6,601 bases of DNA from Planctomycetota bacterium. Lineage in GTDB: Bacteria > Planctomycetota > Phycisphaerae > UBA1845 > Fen-1342. The notes beneath the pieces are model-generated. The model saw nothing but the letters and a program-made list of their open reading frames with translations. It ran no database searches and was not told where the DNA came from. The stretch lies in NCBI GenBank assembly GCA_030616465.1, contig JAUWXH010000119.1, forward strand, positions 1 to 6,601. The letters are read 5' to 3'. A program made the translations under genes and the position numbers. Of this stretch, positions 1-5,281 are shown piece after piece (the stretch's first letter is position 1; the number at the start of each line of letters is the position of its first letter).

Positions 1-197
1 CGGGCGTCGGCGTCGGGGTATATTCCAGCGTCAGCGCCGCCTGTCAGATCGCCGTCCGCGTCACCGGCCAAAACGACCCCGGCCCCGCGGCGACGATCTA
101 CGCGGACTATTACCCGCGTTACCGCGCTCTCTACCCGGCCCTCGCCGCCGAGTTCGCCGCCATGGCGCGGGTGGTGAACAAACACTTGAAGCCGTAG
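1..197 (+). CDS. xylB: FGGY-family carbohydrate kinase, probable xylulokinase, C-terminal fragment
   Basis: Only the last 64 codons are present; the gene enters from the left edge and is read from position 3 to the TAG at 195-197. The fragment starts with a Gly/Val-rich stretch (GVGVGVYSS) matching the end of the conserved Ala/Gly-rich segment of the second actin-like ATPase domain of FGGY kinases. It then shows the typical tail of xylulokinases: a short helix (AACQIAVRV), a Pro-containing linker, and YYPRYRALYPALAAEF, where the Y-x2-Y-x2-LYPAL pattern is characteristic. Xylulokinase phosphorylates D-xylulose to xylulose 5-phosphate with ATP in the cytoplasm, feeding the pentose phosphate pathway. 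Substrate cannot be fixed from the C-terminus alone, and another FGGY kinase is possible. The downstream transporter gene is 100 nt away with its own promoter, so the two need not be one operon. Confidence 0.78.
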   Translation, partial: GVGVGVYSSVSAACQIAVRVTGQNDPGPAATIYADYYPRYRALYPALAAEFAAMARVVNKHLKP

Positions 198-262
198 CGG
201 CGGTTTCGTAACAGCCCGGACGGCTGCGGGTGGGTCGTCCGCCCGGTGGGGCCGGCCGCGGT

Positions 263-290
263 TTGCCCGCCGCGCGCGGATCGGTATAGT
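263..290 (+). promoter_or_regulatory. Sigma-70-type promoter of the EamA transporter gene
   Basis: A -35-like TTGCCC (263-268) and a -10-like TATAGT (285-290) are separated by 16 nt. The ATG at 298 is 7 nt beyond the -10 box, where transcription is expected to begin, so the transcript should have almost no 5' leader. No Shine-Dalgarno sequence lies between the -10 box and the ATG, which agrees with a leaderless mRNA. The prediction is by eye and has not been tested. Confidence 0.6.
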
Positions 291-297
291 CTCGCGC

Positions 298-1359
298 ATG
301 GGTACTCACCTGCTCGGACAAACCTGCGCGTTGCTCGCCGCCATCACCTGGGCCTTCGCGCTGGTGCTGTTCAAACGCAGTGGCGAGCGAATCCCGCCGC
401 TGGCGCTCAACCTCTTCAAGAACGTGATCGCCATCATCCTCTTGGCCGCCACGCTGCTGGTCATGCGCGACGGGATCGGCACGCTGCGCGGATTCCCCCG
501 TGACGACTTCCTGGTGCTGATCCTCAGCGGCATCATCGGCATCACGCTGGCCGACACGCTCATGTTCCACGGCCTCAACCTGATCGGCGTGGGCCTCTTC
601 TCTATCGTCGATTGCCTCTACAGCCCGGCGATCATTCTCTTCTCATTCGTTTTTCTCTTCGAAAAGCTGACAGCGGCCCAATACGTCGGCGCGGTGCTGA
701 TCATTGCCGGCGTGTTCATCTCCTCGCGACACGAGCCCCCGCCCGGTCGCACGCGCGCGCAGCTCCTGAGCGGGGTCCTGCTGGTCGTGTTGGCCATCGG
801 CCTGATGGCCGTCGGCGCCGTCGTGATGAAGCCCGTGCTCGAGACCGACGGCTTCCCGCTGATCTGGGGCACCATATTGCGGCTGCTAGCCGCCACGCTG
901 GTCCTGGCGGTGCTGGCCCTGGCCTCGCCGAAGCGAAAGGCCCTCTGGTCGGTGTTCCGCCCCGCGCCGGTCTGGAAGGTGAGCATCCCCGGCTCGGTCC
1001 TGGGGGCATACCTGGCAATGGTTTTCTGGGTCGCCGGCTTCAAGTACACCCTCGCGTCGATCGCCAGCATCCTCAACCAGACCACGATCATCTTCGCGCT
1101 GGTCCTGGCCACGCTCATGCTGAAGGAGCGTTTCACCAGGCGCAAGGCGGTCGCGGTGACGTTGGCCTTGGCCGGCGTGATCATCGTCTGGCTCGCGACC
1201 CCCGCGCCGCCGCCGACAGGTCCGACCGCCAGCGCGCCGGCGTCGCAAGCCACCGCACACCGGCTGACGCTCCGCGGGCAGAGCGTATACTGTGCAAAGG
1301 GGGACCCGAAAACCTGCGATCTGCCGGCGAGCGGTTCAATCAGGCAAGGTGATTCATGA
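298..1359 (+). CDS. EamA/DMT-family transporter, ten transmembrane helices
   Basis: A 353-aa inner-membrane protein of the drug/metabolite transporter superfamily. Two EamA repeats are visible, at about residues 7-142 and 157-300, each with about five hydrophobic helices. Both repeats end in the usual pattern of a Glu at the end of the fourth helix followed by a helix ending the repeat: FEKLTAAQYVGAVLIIAG at 121-138 and LKERFTRRKAVAV at 275-287. Members export or import small metabolites such as amino acids, nucleosides or sugar derivatives; the substrate here cannot be read from sequence. The ATG at 298 is supported by the promoter just upstream and by the first helix starting at once. After the last helix, residues 301-353 form a Pro/Ala-rich then polar tail not expected in this family. 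The DNA of that tail carries a promoter for the next gene, so the tail may be tolerated rather than functional. The stop overlaps the next start as ATGA. Confidence 0.88.
   Translation: MGTHLLGQTCALLAAITWAFALVLFKRSGERIPPLALNLFKNVIAIILLAATLLVMRDGIGTLRGFPRDDFLVLILSGIIGITLADTLMFHGLNLIGVGLFSIVDCLYSPAIILFSFVFLFEKLTAAQYVGAVLIIAGVFISSRHEPPPGRTRAQLLSGVLLVVLAIGLMAVGAVVMKPVLETDGFPLIWGTILRLLAATLVLAVLALASPKRKALWSVFRPAPVWKVSIPGSVLGAYLAMVFWVAGFKYTLASIASILNQTTIIFALVLATLMLKERFTRRKAVAVTLALAGVIIVWLATPAPPPTGPTASAPASQATAHRLTLRGQSVYCAKGDPKTCDLPASGSIRQGDS
1264..1291 (+). promoter_or_regulatory. Internal promoter for the class V aminotransferase-type gene
   Basis: CTGACG (1264-1269) and TATACT (1286-1291) are separated by 16 nt, the same spacing as the promoter of the transporter. 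Both boxes lie within the transporter's 3' coding sequence. Transcription would start near 1298, giving a leader of about 57 nt before the ATG at 1356. A Shine-Dalgarno-like AAGGTGA is at 1346-1352. The gene could therefore be expressed both from here and by read-through from the transporter. Confidence 0.5.
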
Positions 1360-2573
1360 CGGAGAGAAGCCCCCCACGCCGCTACTTCGACAACGCCGCG
1401 ACGAGCTTTCCCAAGCCGCCGGGGGTTGCCGAGGCCGTTCGCGACTACCTCGAGAACGTCGGTGCCAGCGCGGGCCGCGGGACTTATCGCGAGGCGGTTG
1501 AATCCGGCCGCGTCCTCGACGAATGCCGCGCCGCGCTGCGCACACTGTTCGGCTGCCGGCCCGACGACGGCGTGATCTTCACGCTTAACGGCACCGACGC
1601 GTTGAACATCGCGATTAAGAGCGTTGTGCGGCCGGGCGAGCACGTGATCACTACCTGCATGGAGCACAACTCCGTGCTACGCCCGCTGAGCGCCCTGCGC
1701 GACCAGTTCGGCGTCGAGTGGACCGCGGTCGAGGCCAACCCGAACACGACGCTCATCAACCCGCACGACCTTGCCCGTGCGATGCGCGACAACACCGTGC
1801 TGGTCGCGTTCAATCACGCCAGCAACGTTACCGGCGTGCTGCAGCCGATCGAACCCGTTGTCGAGATGTGTCGGCAGCGTGGCATCGTTTTCCTGCTGGA
1901 CGCGGCCCAGTCAGCCGGGCACGTGCCGGTAGACTTCTCGAGTCTGCCGATCGACTTGCTGGCCTGCCCCGGACACAAAGGTCTGCTCGGCCCGCTGGGC
2001 ACAGGTGTGCTGCTCGTGCGTGCCGGCCTCGGGCAGCGGATGCGTACGGTCCGCGAGGGCGGCACCGGCTCGGAAAGTGAACACCCCGTGCAGCCCAGCT
2101 TCCTGCCCGACAAGTTCGAAGCTGGCAGTCACAACGTCGTCGGACTGGCCGGATTGCTCGCTTCGCTGCGCTGGCTGCTTGAGCGCGGCATCGGAGACAT
2201 TCGGGCGCACGAAATCGCCCTGTGTCGCCGAATGATCGCGCGCCTGGACGCGTGCGAAGGCTTGCGCTGGTTCGGGCCGCGTGACGTCGGACATCGCGTC
2301 GGCGTCTTCAGCGTGCGCATCGCTGGGCTCGAGCCGGCCGAACTCTCGGCGACCCTCGAAACCCAGTTTGGCATCCTGACCCGCAGCGGCCTGCACTGCG
2401 CCCCCTACGCCCACCGCACGATCGGTACCTACGAGACCGGCGGCACCACGCGCCTGGCGCTCGGCCCCTTCCTGCACAAGGCCGACGTGGACGCGGCAAC
2501 CGACGCCCTGGCCGACATCGCCAAGAGCGTCAAGAAGTCAGCTTCTTCCGTGGCACCGCTTTCCAATCGGTGA
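1356..2573 (+). CDS. Cysteine desulfurase-family PLP enzyme (aminotransferase class V)
   Basis: A 405-aa fold-type I PLP enzyme, full length for the group. Motifs in order: the N-terminal YFDNAATSFPKP (10-21); the phosphate-binding turn GTDALN (79-84); His104 in MEHNS, which in this family stacks on the cofactor ring; Asn157 in SNVTG; Asp182 and Gln185 in LDAAQSAGH, which contact the pyridine nitrogen and ring oxygen; the Schiff-base Lys208 in PGHKGLLGP; and Cys348 in SGLHCAPYAH, the position of the persulfide-forming cysteine. Known members remove sulfur (or selenium) from cysteine and pass it on for Fe-S or thio-cofactor synthesis. The pattern around HCAPYAH and GTYETGGTTR resembles the functionally uncharacterised cysteine desulfurase-like branch more than housekeeping IscS. 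No scaffold gene (iscU/sufU) is nearby, so the acceptor is unknown. Start choice: the ATG has AAGGTGA upstream and overlaps the transporter stop by 4 nt. Confidence 0.88.
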   Translation: MTERSPPRRYFDNAATSFPKPPGVAEAVRDYLENVGASAGRGTYREAVESGRVLDECRAALRTLFGCRPDDGVIFTLNGTDALNIAIKSVVRPGEHVITTCMEHNSVLRPLSALRDQFGVEWTAVEANPNTTLINPHDLARAMRDNTVLVAFNHASNVTGVLQPIEPVVEMCRQRGIVFLLDAAQSAGHVPVDFSSLPIDLLACPGHKGLLGPLGTGVLLVRAGLGQRMRTVREGGTGSESEHPVQPSFLPDKFEAGSHNVVGLAGLLASLRWLLERGIGDIRAHEIALCRRMIARLDACEGLRWFGPRDVGHRVGVFSVRIAGLEPAELSATLETQFGILTRSGLHCAPYAHRTIGTYETGGTTRLALGPFLHKADVDAATDALADIAKSVKKSASSVAPLSNR

Positions 2574-2662
2574 GTTATCTGGCACGGTCCGACTTGCTGC
2601 GTTGTGTCTTGAAGCCCGCGAAGCCCGGCCAGGCTGCGCTTGATCGTGCCGCCCGGCCGGCG

Positions 2663-2962
2663 TCAGCGCAGCCCGGCATGCTTACAGGCGATGAGGGAGA
2701 AATACCGATCATATGGCTCGGTGCGCAGCACCTCTGCCGCAGTGTGCTGTGGCGCCCGGCCGCCGGCGCCGAAGGTCAGTTCGATGTGCTCTCCCGGCGA
2801 CGGTCGATCGCGGCGCGGCGTGATGAAGACCACCTCGTTGCGGGACGTGTCGTTTATCCAGCCGGTGTAGGTGTTGCCGGCGTCTTCGCGGGTCCAACAG
2901 ATCCGCTCGGCTACGCGGGCGCAGCGCACTTCGCTGCGCAGTTCGAGTTGCCCTGTGCTCAT
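2663..2962 (-). CDS. Small PilZ-like domain protein
   Basis: A 99-aa protein with no signal peptide or membrane helix. Its layout fits a PilZ beta-barrel: a basic RxxxR start (R9-SEV-R13, with a second possible match R16-VAE-R20), a first strand with Trp23, then WINDTSRNEVVFIT (35-48), a PGEHIELTF strand after a turn (56-64), and AAEVLRTEPYDRYFSLIA (75-92). PilZ domains normally bind cyclic di-GMP with RxxxR and D/N-x-S-x-x-G. Here the second motif reads DTSRNE, with Glu43 where Gly is expected, so nucleotide binding may be lost or altered. The ATG overlaps the GH130 stop (ATGA), and GAGGA at 2973-2969 is a fair ribosome binding site, so the two proteins are translated together. The PilZ assignment is my pattern reading, and the role is unknown. 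Confidence 0.62.
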   Translation of the reverse strand: MSTGQLELRSEVRCARVAERICWTREDAGNTYTGWINDTSRNEVVFITPRRDRPSPGEHIELTFGAGGRAPQHTAAEVLRTEPYDRYFSLIACKHAGLR

Positions 2963-3939
2963 CCGGAATCCTCGCCTTCGAAACAGCGCGTGATGAGCGC
3001 GTCGAGTTTGGCGATGCCGACACAAATGCAGGTGTCCGCGGCACCGTAGTACATCTTGACCAGGCCGGTGTGCTGCTCCACGATCGCCCCGCACGAGAAC
3101 ACCACGTTGCCGATGTCGCCGACCCGTTCGTAGTACTCGCGTGGCGTCAGGATCGGGATGGCAGCCCGGCCGACAACCTTGGCGGGGTTCTCCAGATCCA
3201 GCATGGCGACGCCGAGGCGATAAATGGGCCCGCCGGCCGTGTCCTTGACCCCGTGGTAGATCTCCAGCCAACCCTGGTCGGTCTCGATCGGCGGAGCGGA
3301 AGCTCCGACGCGCACGCAGTCCCAGTGGTCGGGACGGGTGGTCATGGCGACTTGGGCGTCGCCCCAGTGGATCAGGTCGTCGGAGTAAGAGACCCAGATG
3401 TTCCCCTGCGAGCCGACCATTGGCCGATCGAGCCGGGCGTAGCGACCGTTGATCTTCTTGGGGAACAAGGCCCCGTCTTTGTTGACCGGCTCGGAGATCA
3501 GCGCGATCCGCGTGAAGCTGGTGAAGTCGTCTGTTTTCGCGAGGGCCAGACGCGGGCCGTAGTGGCTGTAGGCCGTGTACATCACGTAGTGCGTTCCGTC
3601 CAGACAGGTGATGCGCGGGTCCTCGATCCCGCAGGCCTCGTAGGTGGCAAAGGGCTCGGTGTCGGCGGGGGTCATGACCGGCTCGGGGTCCACCACAAAG
3701 CGGTAACCGTCCTCGCTGTGGGCCAACGCGAAGATCGACCGCCCACGCTGGTCCTCCACCCGGATCAACAGGAGATAGTGATCGCCGATTTTCGTGGCGG
3801 CGGCGTTGAAGACCGTGTTGCATGGGAAGGGAATGTCCTCGAGCGAAACGATCGGGTTTCCTTCCCAGCGGTGAATGACGTCTCTGCCGGCCAGTCGTGT
3901 CCTGCGTTGTGACGCCGTCGTCTGGGCTGCCTGTGTCAT
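2959..3939 (-). CDS. GH130-family glycoside phosphorylase (probable beta-mannoside phosphorylase)
   Basis: A 326-aa cytoplasmic protein without signal peptide, the usual length for GH130, a five-bladed beta-propeller. Family blocks seen: VFNAAATKIGDHYLLLIRVED (43-63 region), GIEDPRIT (104-111) with Asp107 as the likely proton donor, YTAYSHYGPRLALAKT, KDGALFPKKINGRYARLDRP (154-173), PPIETDQGWLEIYHGV (216-231), YRLGVAMLDLENPAKVV (240-256), and MYYGAADTCICVGIAKLD near the end. Characterised members cleave beta-mannosyl bonds with phosphate, releasing alpha-mannose 1-phosphate; some relatives act on beta-1,2- or beta-1,4-mannosides, and a few are hydrolases. Basic residues in the phosphate-binding region (Lys154, Lys161, His229) favour a phosphorylase, but linkage specificity cannot be settled by eye. 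The ATG at 3939 has AAGGTGA six nt upstream. The stop overlaps the start of the PilZ-like gene. Confidence 0.9.
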   Translation of the reverse strand: MTQAAQTTASQRRTRLAGRDVIHRWEGNPIVSLEDIPFPCNTVFNAAATKIGDHYLLLIRVEDQRGRSIFALAHSEDGYRFVVDPEPVMTPADTEPFATYEACGIEDPRITCLDGTHYVMYTAYSHYGPRLALAKTDDFTSFTRIALISEPVNKDGALFPKKINGRYARLDRPMVGSQGNIWVSYSDDLIHWGDAQVAMTTRPDHWDCVRVGASAPPIETDQGWLEIYHGVKDTAGGPIYRLGVAMLDLENPAKVVGRAAIPILTPREYYERVGDIGNVVFSCGAIVEQHTGLVKMYYGAADTCICVGIAKLDALITRCFEGEDSG

Positions 3940-3945
3940 GCCTTC

Positions 3946-3952
3946 TCACCTT
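3946..3952 (-). promoter_or_regulatory. Ribosome binding site of the GH130 gene
   Basis: On the minus strand the bases read AAGGTGA, ending six nt before the ATG at 3939. The same heptamer precedes the class V enzyme gene at 1346-1352. It fixes the GH130 start at 3939 over upstream in-frame alternatives. Confidence 0.65.
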
Positions 3953-4165
3953 CTGCAGGACCGATAAACCCTGGCGCTGTGCATCTCGGCAACACGCCGC
4001 CGCACGGACTATGCGCTTGTCCCCCAGGCGTCCGGCGCGCCGCGACAGTTCGGCACGCCGTCCGGTCAATACTTCGACACTTTTCCGGCCCCACTTGACG
4101 TGCCGGGCACAGGCTGCCGTATCCCCCTGGCGTGCAGCGCACGCGCTATGGTCCCCCGCGAGCGC
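3953..4165. other. Intergenic gap between anti-sigma and GH130 genes
   Basis: No convincing gene is seen here on either strand; frames that stay open have composition typical of chance frames in GC-rich DNA. Two weak signals are present. A perfect 6-bp hairpin (GCGTGC, loop AGC, GCACGC) lies at 4130-4144, about 21 nt beyond the anti-sigma stop, and may mark the 3' end of that transcript although no T-run follows. On the minus strand CATAGT at 4013-4008 resembles the -10 boxes found elsewhere in the window, but its -35 region (CCGGAC at 4035-4030) is poor. The GH130 operon must start either here or by read-through from the sigma locus. Confidence 0.4.
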
Positions 4166-4645
4166 TCAACGCTGCGCGAGCGCCAATAGCGAGCGGCTGA
4201 GGGCGGACGAGTTGGGAAACTGCTCAGTCGCCTTGGTGTACCGGTCCACCAACTCGCCACTGACCCGCGAGGCTCCATCGACGGCCAGTGCTTCAGAGAC
4301 ATCTTCGTCCGCTCGCCAGCCACGCGCGGAGTAGCCGCTGGCGAAGGCCAACAGGATTACCGCGGCATAACGCACGATCGTTGAGAGACGCGGATAGCGG
4401 CGCCGGACAATGGCAGGACGCACGCCGTGTGGCTTTGGGGGTGTGAGAGCCGCGGTTTGCCGCTCGGCTTCCTCGAGGGACACGACATCGGCCTCGACGA
4501 CCGCGGCGGCCGCTTCCAGACCGCGGGCCAGCTCGCGGCATTGCTCACACGTCTGCATGTGCTCGTGCGCCGCGGCGCGCTGCGGCGAGTCGAGTTCGCC
4601 CGCGACGAGGTCGGCCAGTTGTTCGCGAAACGTCCGGCAGTTCAT
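4166..4645 (-). CDS. Membrane-bound anti-sigma factor with zinc-type (ZAS) domain
   Basis: A 159-aa single-pass membrane protein. The N-terminal cytoplasmic part (1-40) carries Cys3 and the zinc anti-sigma motif H-x3-C-x2-C as His29, Cys33 and Cys36 in HEHMQTCEQC. A helical, Ala/Glu-rich segment follows (38-67), then a basic stretch (VRRRYPR, 80-86) and one hydrophobic helix (about 89-107), placing the C-terminal 50 residues outside the cytoplasm. That tail is predicted helical and has no recognised sensor domain. ZAS proteins bind and hold their partner ECF sigma factor inactive until a signal causes release. The partner is the gene immediately upstream: the ATG here overlaps its TGA by 4 nt. 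A GGGAG ribosome binding site sits six nt before the start. What is sensed is unknown. Confidence 0.85.
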   Translation of the reverse strand: MNCRTFREQLADLVAGELDSPQRAAAHEHMQTCEQCRELARGLEAAAAVVEADVVSLEEAERQTAALTPPKPHGVRPAIVRRRYPRLSTIVRYAAVILLAFASGYSARGWRADEDVSEALAVDGASRVSGELVDRYTKATEQFPNSSALSRSLLALAQR

Positions 4646-5157
4646 GACGTTCTCCCGGCTTGGATATCAGGCGTGGGGTCCGCCGTCCGGACCCGCTCCC
4701 GCACCGCCGACAGAGCCCGCAAATAATGGGTCTTGGCCGTGGGGACGGCGATGCCCAACTCGTCGGCGATCTGCTGAAATGTCATCTGGTCGTAACATTT
4801 GCCCATCAACACGAGTCGTTGCTGCTCACTGAGTGACTCCAACGCCGCGTGGAGTAGATCCGCCAATTCGCGCGCCTCGACGGCGTCGGCCGAGGAGGCG
4901 GTCGGCACGTGGCTCGCCTGCCGGGCGGCACGGGCGGACTCGGCCCGCCAGTTGTCGATCACCACCCGCCCCGTCACACGCCGCAGCCAGGCGATCGCGG
5001 CCGCCGGATTCGCCAACAGCGGTCGCCGGTCGAGCATACGCAGGAACACGTCCTGGACGACATCGAGCGCGTCGTCGTGGCGCCGGCACATGGCGTACGC
5101 CCAGCGGTACACCCGGGCGCGCTGCGTTCGGAAGCAGGTTTCCACGTCCAACGGCAT
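4642..5157 (-). CDS. ECF-family RNA polymerase sigma factor
   Basis: A 171-aa sigma-70-like protein with only regions 2 and 4, as in ECF sigma factors. Region 2 spans about residues 5-75, with the core-binding helix DDALDVVQDVFLRML (28-42) and the -10 recognition part AWLRRVTGRVVIDNWR (56-71). A polar linker (76-95) leads to region 4 (about 100-157), whose helix-turn-helix is MTFQQIADELGIAVPTAKTHYLRAL (125-149, positions given because key residues are Q128, A131, T140 and T143). It directs RNA polymerase to a dedicated promoter set when freed by the coupled anti-sigma factor. I chose the ATG at 5157 because AGGA lies seven nt upstream. In-frame ATGs at 5175 and 5238 lack such a site, and the 5238 start would run through a hairpin and a possible -10 box. 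Confidence 0.87.
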   Translation of the reverse strand: MPLDVETCFRTQRARVYRWAYAMCRRHDDALDVVQDVFLRMLDRRPLLANPAAAIAWLRRVTGRVVIDNWRAESARAARQASHVPTASSADAVEARELADLLHAALESLSEQQRLVLMGKCYDQMTFQQIADELGIAVPTAKTHYLRALSAVRERVRTADPTPDIQAGRTS

Positions 5158-5193
5158 CGCTTGTTCCTGCGACATCCGTGCGGCCACGTGGGC

Positions 5194-5199
5194 ATGATA
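5194..5199 (-). promoter_or_regulatory. Possible -10 box of the sigma/anti-sigma operon
   Basis: The minus strand reads TATCAT, so transcription would begin near 5187, about 30 nt before the preferred sigma start at 5157. No good -35 hexamer is found at 15-18 nt spacing, so a different sigma factor, possibly this one acting on itself, may be needed. Weak evidence. Confidence 0.3.
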
Positions 5200-5219
5200 G
5201 CGTTGGGCTGCGCTGCCGA

Positions 5220-5249
5220 GCGGCCCGCCCGCCCGCAATTCCGGGCCGC
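5220..5249 (-). terminator. Hairpin after the lipoprotein gene, possible terminator
   Basis: A perfect 8-bp inverted repeat (GCGGCCCG and CGGGCCGC) encloses a 14-nt loop, 33 nt beyond the lipoprotein stop and just upstream of the possible -10 box of the sigma gene. There is no T-run, so it is not a classic intrinsic terminator; it could stop transcription with Rho, protect the 3' end, or limit read-through into the sigma operon. Confidence 0.4.
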
Positions 5250-5281
5250 GACGGGCCGATGGTGCCCATGCGACGCACGGG

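Noticed and set aside
618..1667. A 349-codon open frame on the minus strand opposite the transporter and class V enzyme
   Set aside because: It runs across two well-supported genes on the other strand and shows no protein-family pattern.
2612..2641. Bulged hairpin in the gap between the convergent genes
   Set aside because: AAGC/GCTT, GC/GC and AGCC/GGCT can pair, but with two 2-nt bulges and no T-run; too weak to call a bidirectional terminator.
3070..3912. A 280-codon open frame on the plus strand opposite GH130
   Set aside because: It is antisense to a well-supported gene, and its Val/Asp/Gly-rich translation has no recognisable domain.
2663..4069. A 468-codon open frame on the minus strand covering GH130 and the small gene
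   Set aside because: Most of it is the GH130 gene read out of frame, with Arg/Gly/Pro-rich chance composition. Only its last 99 codons (from 2962) are a real gene, with a ribosome binding site and overlap with the GH130 stop.
4094..4118. TTGACG with GTATCC on the plus strand as a promoter
   Set aside because: The -10 match is poor, spacing is long and no plus-strand gene follows.
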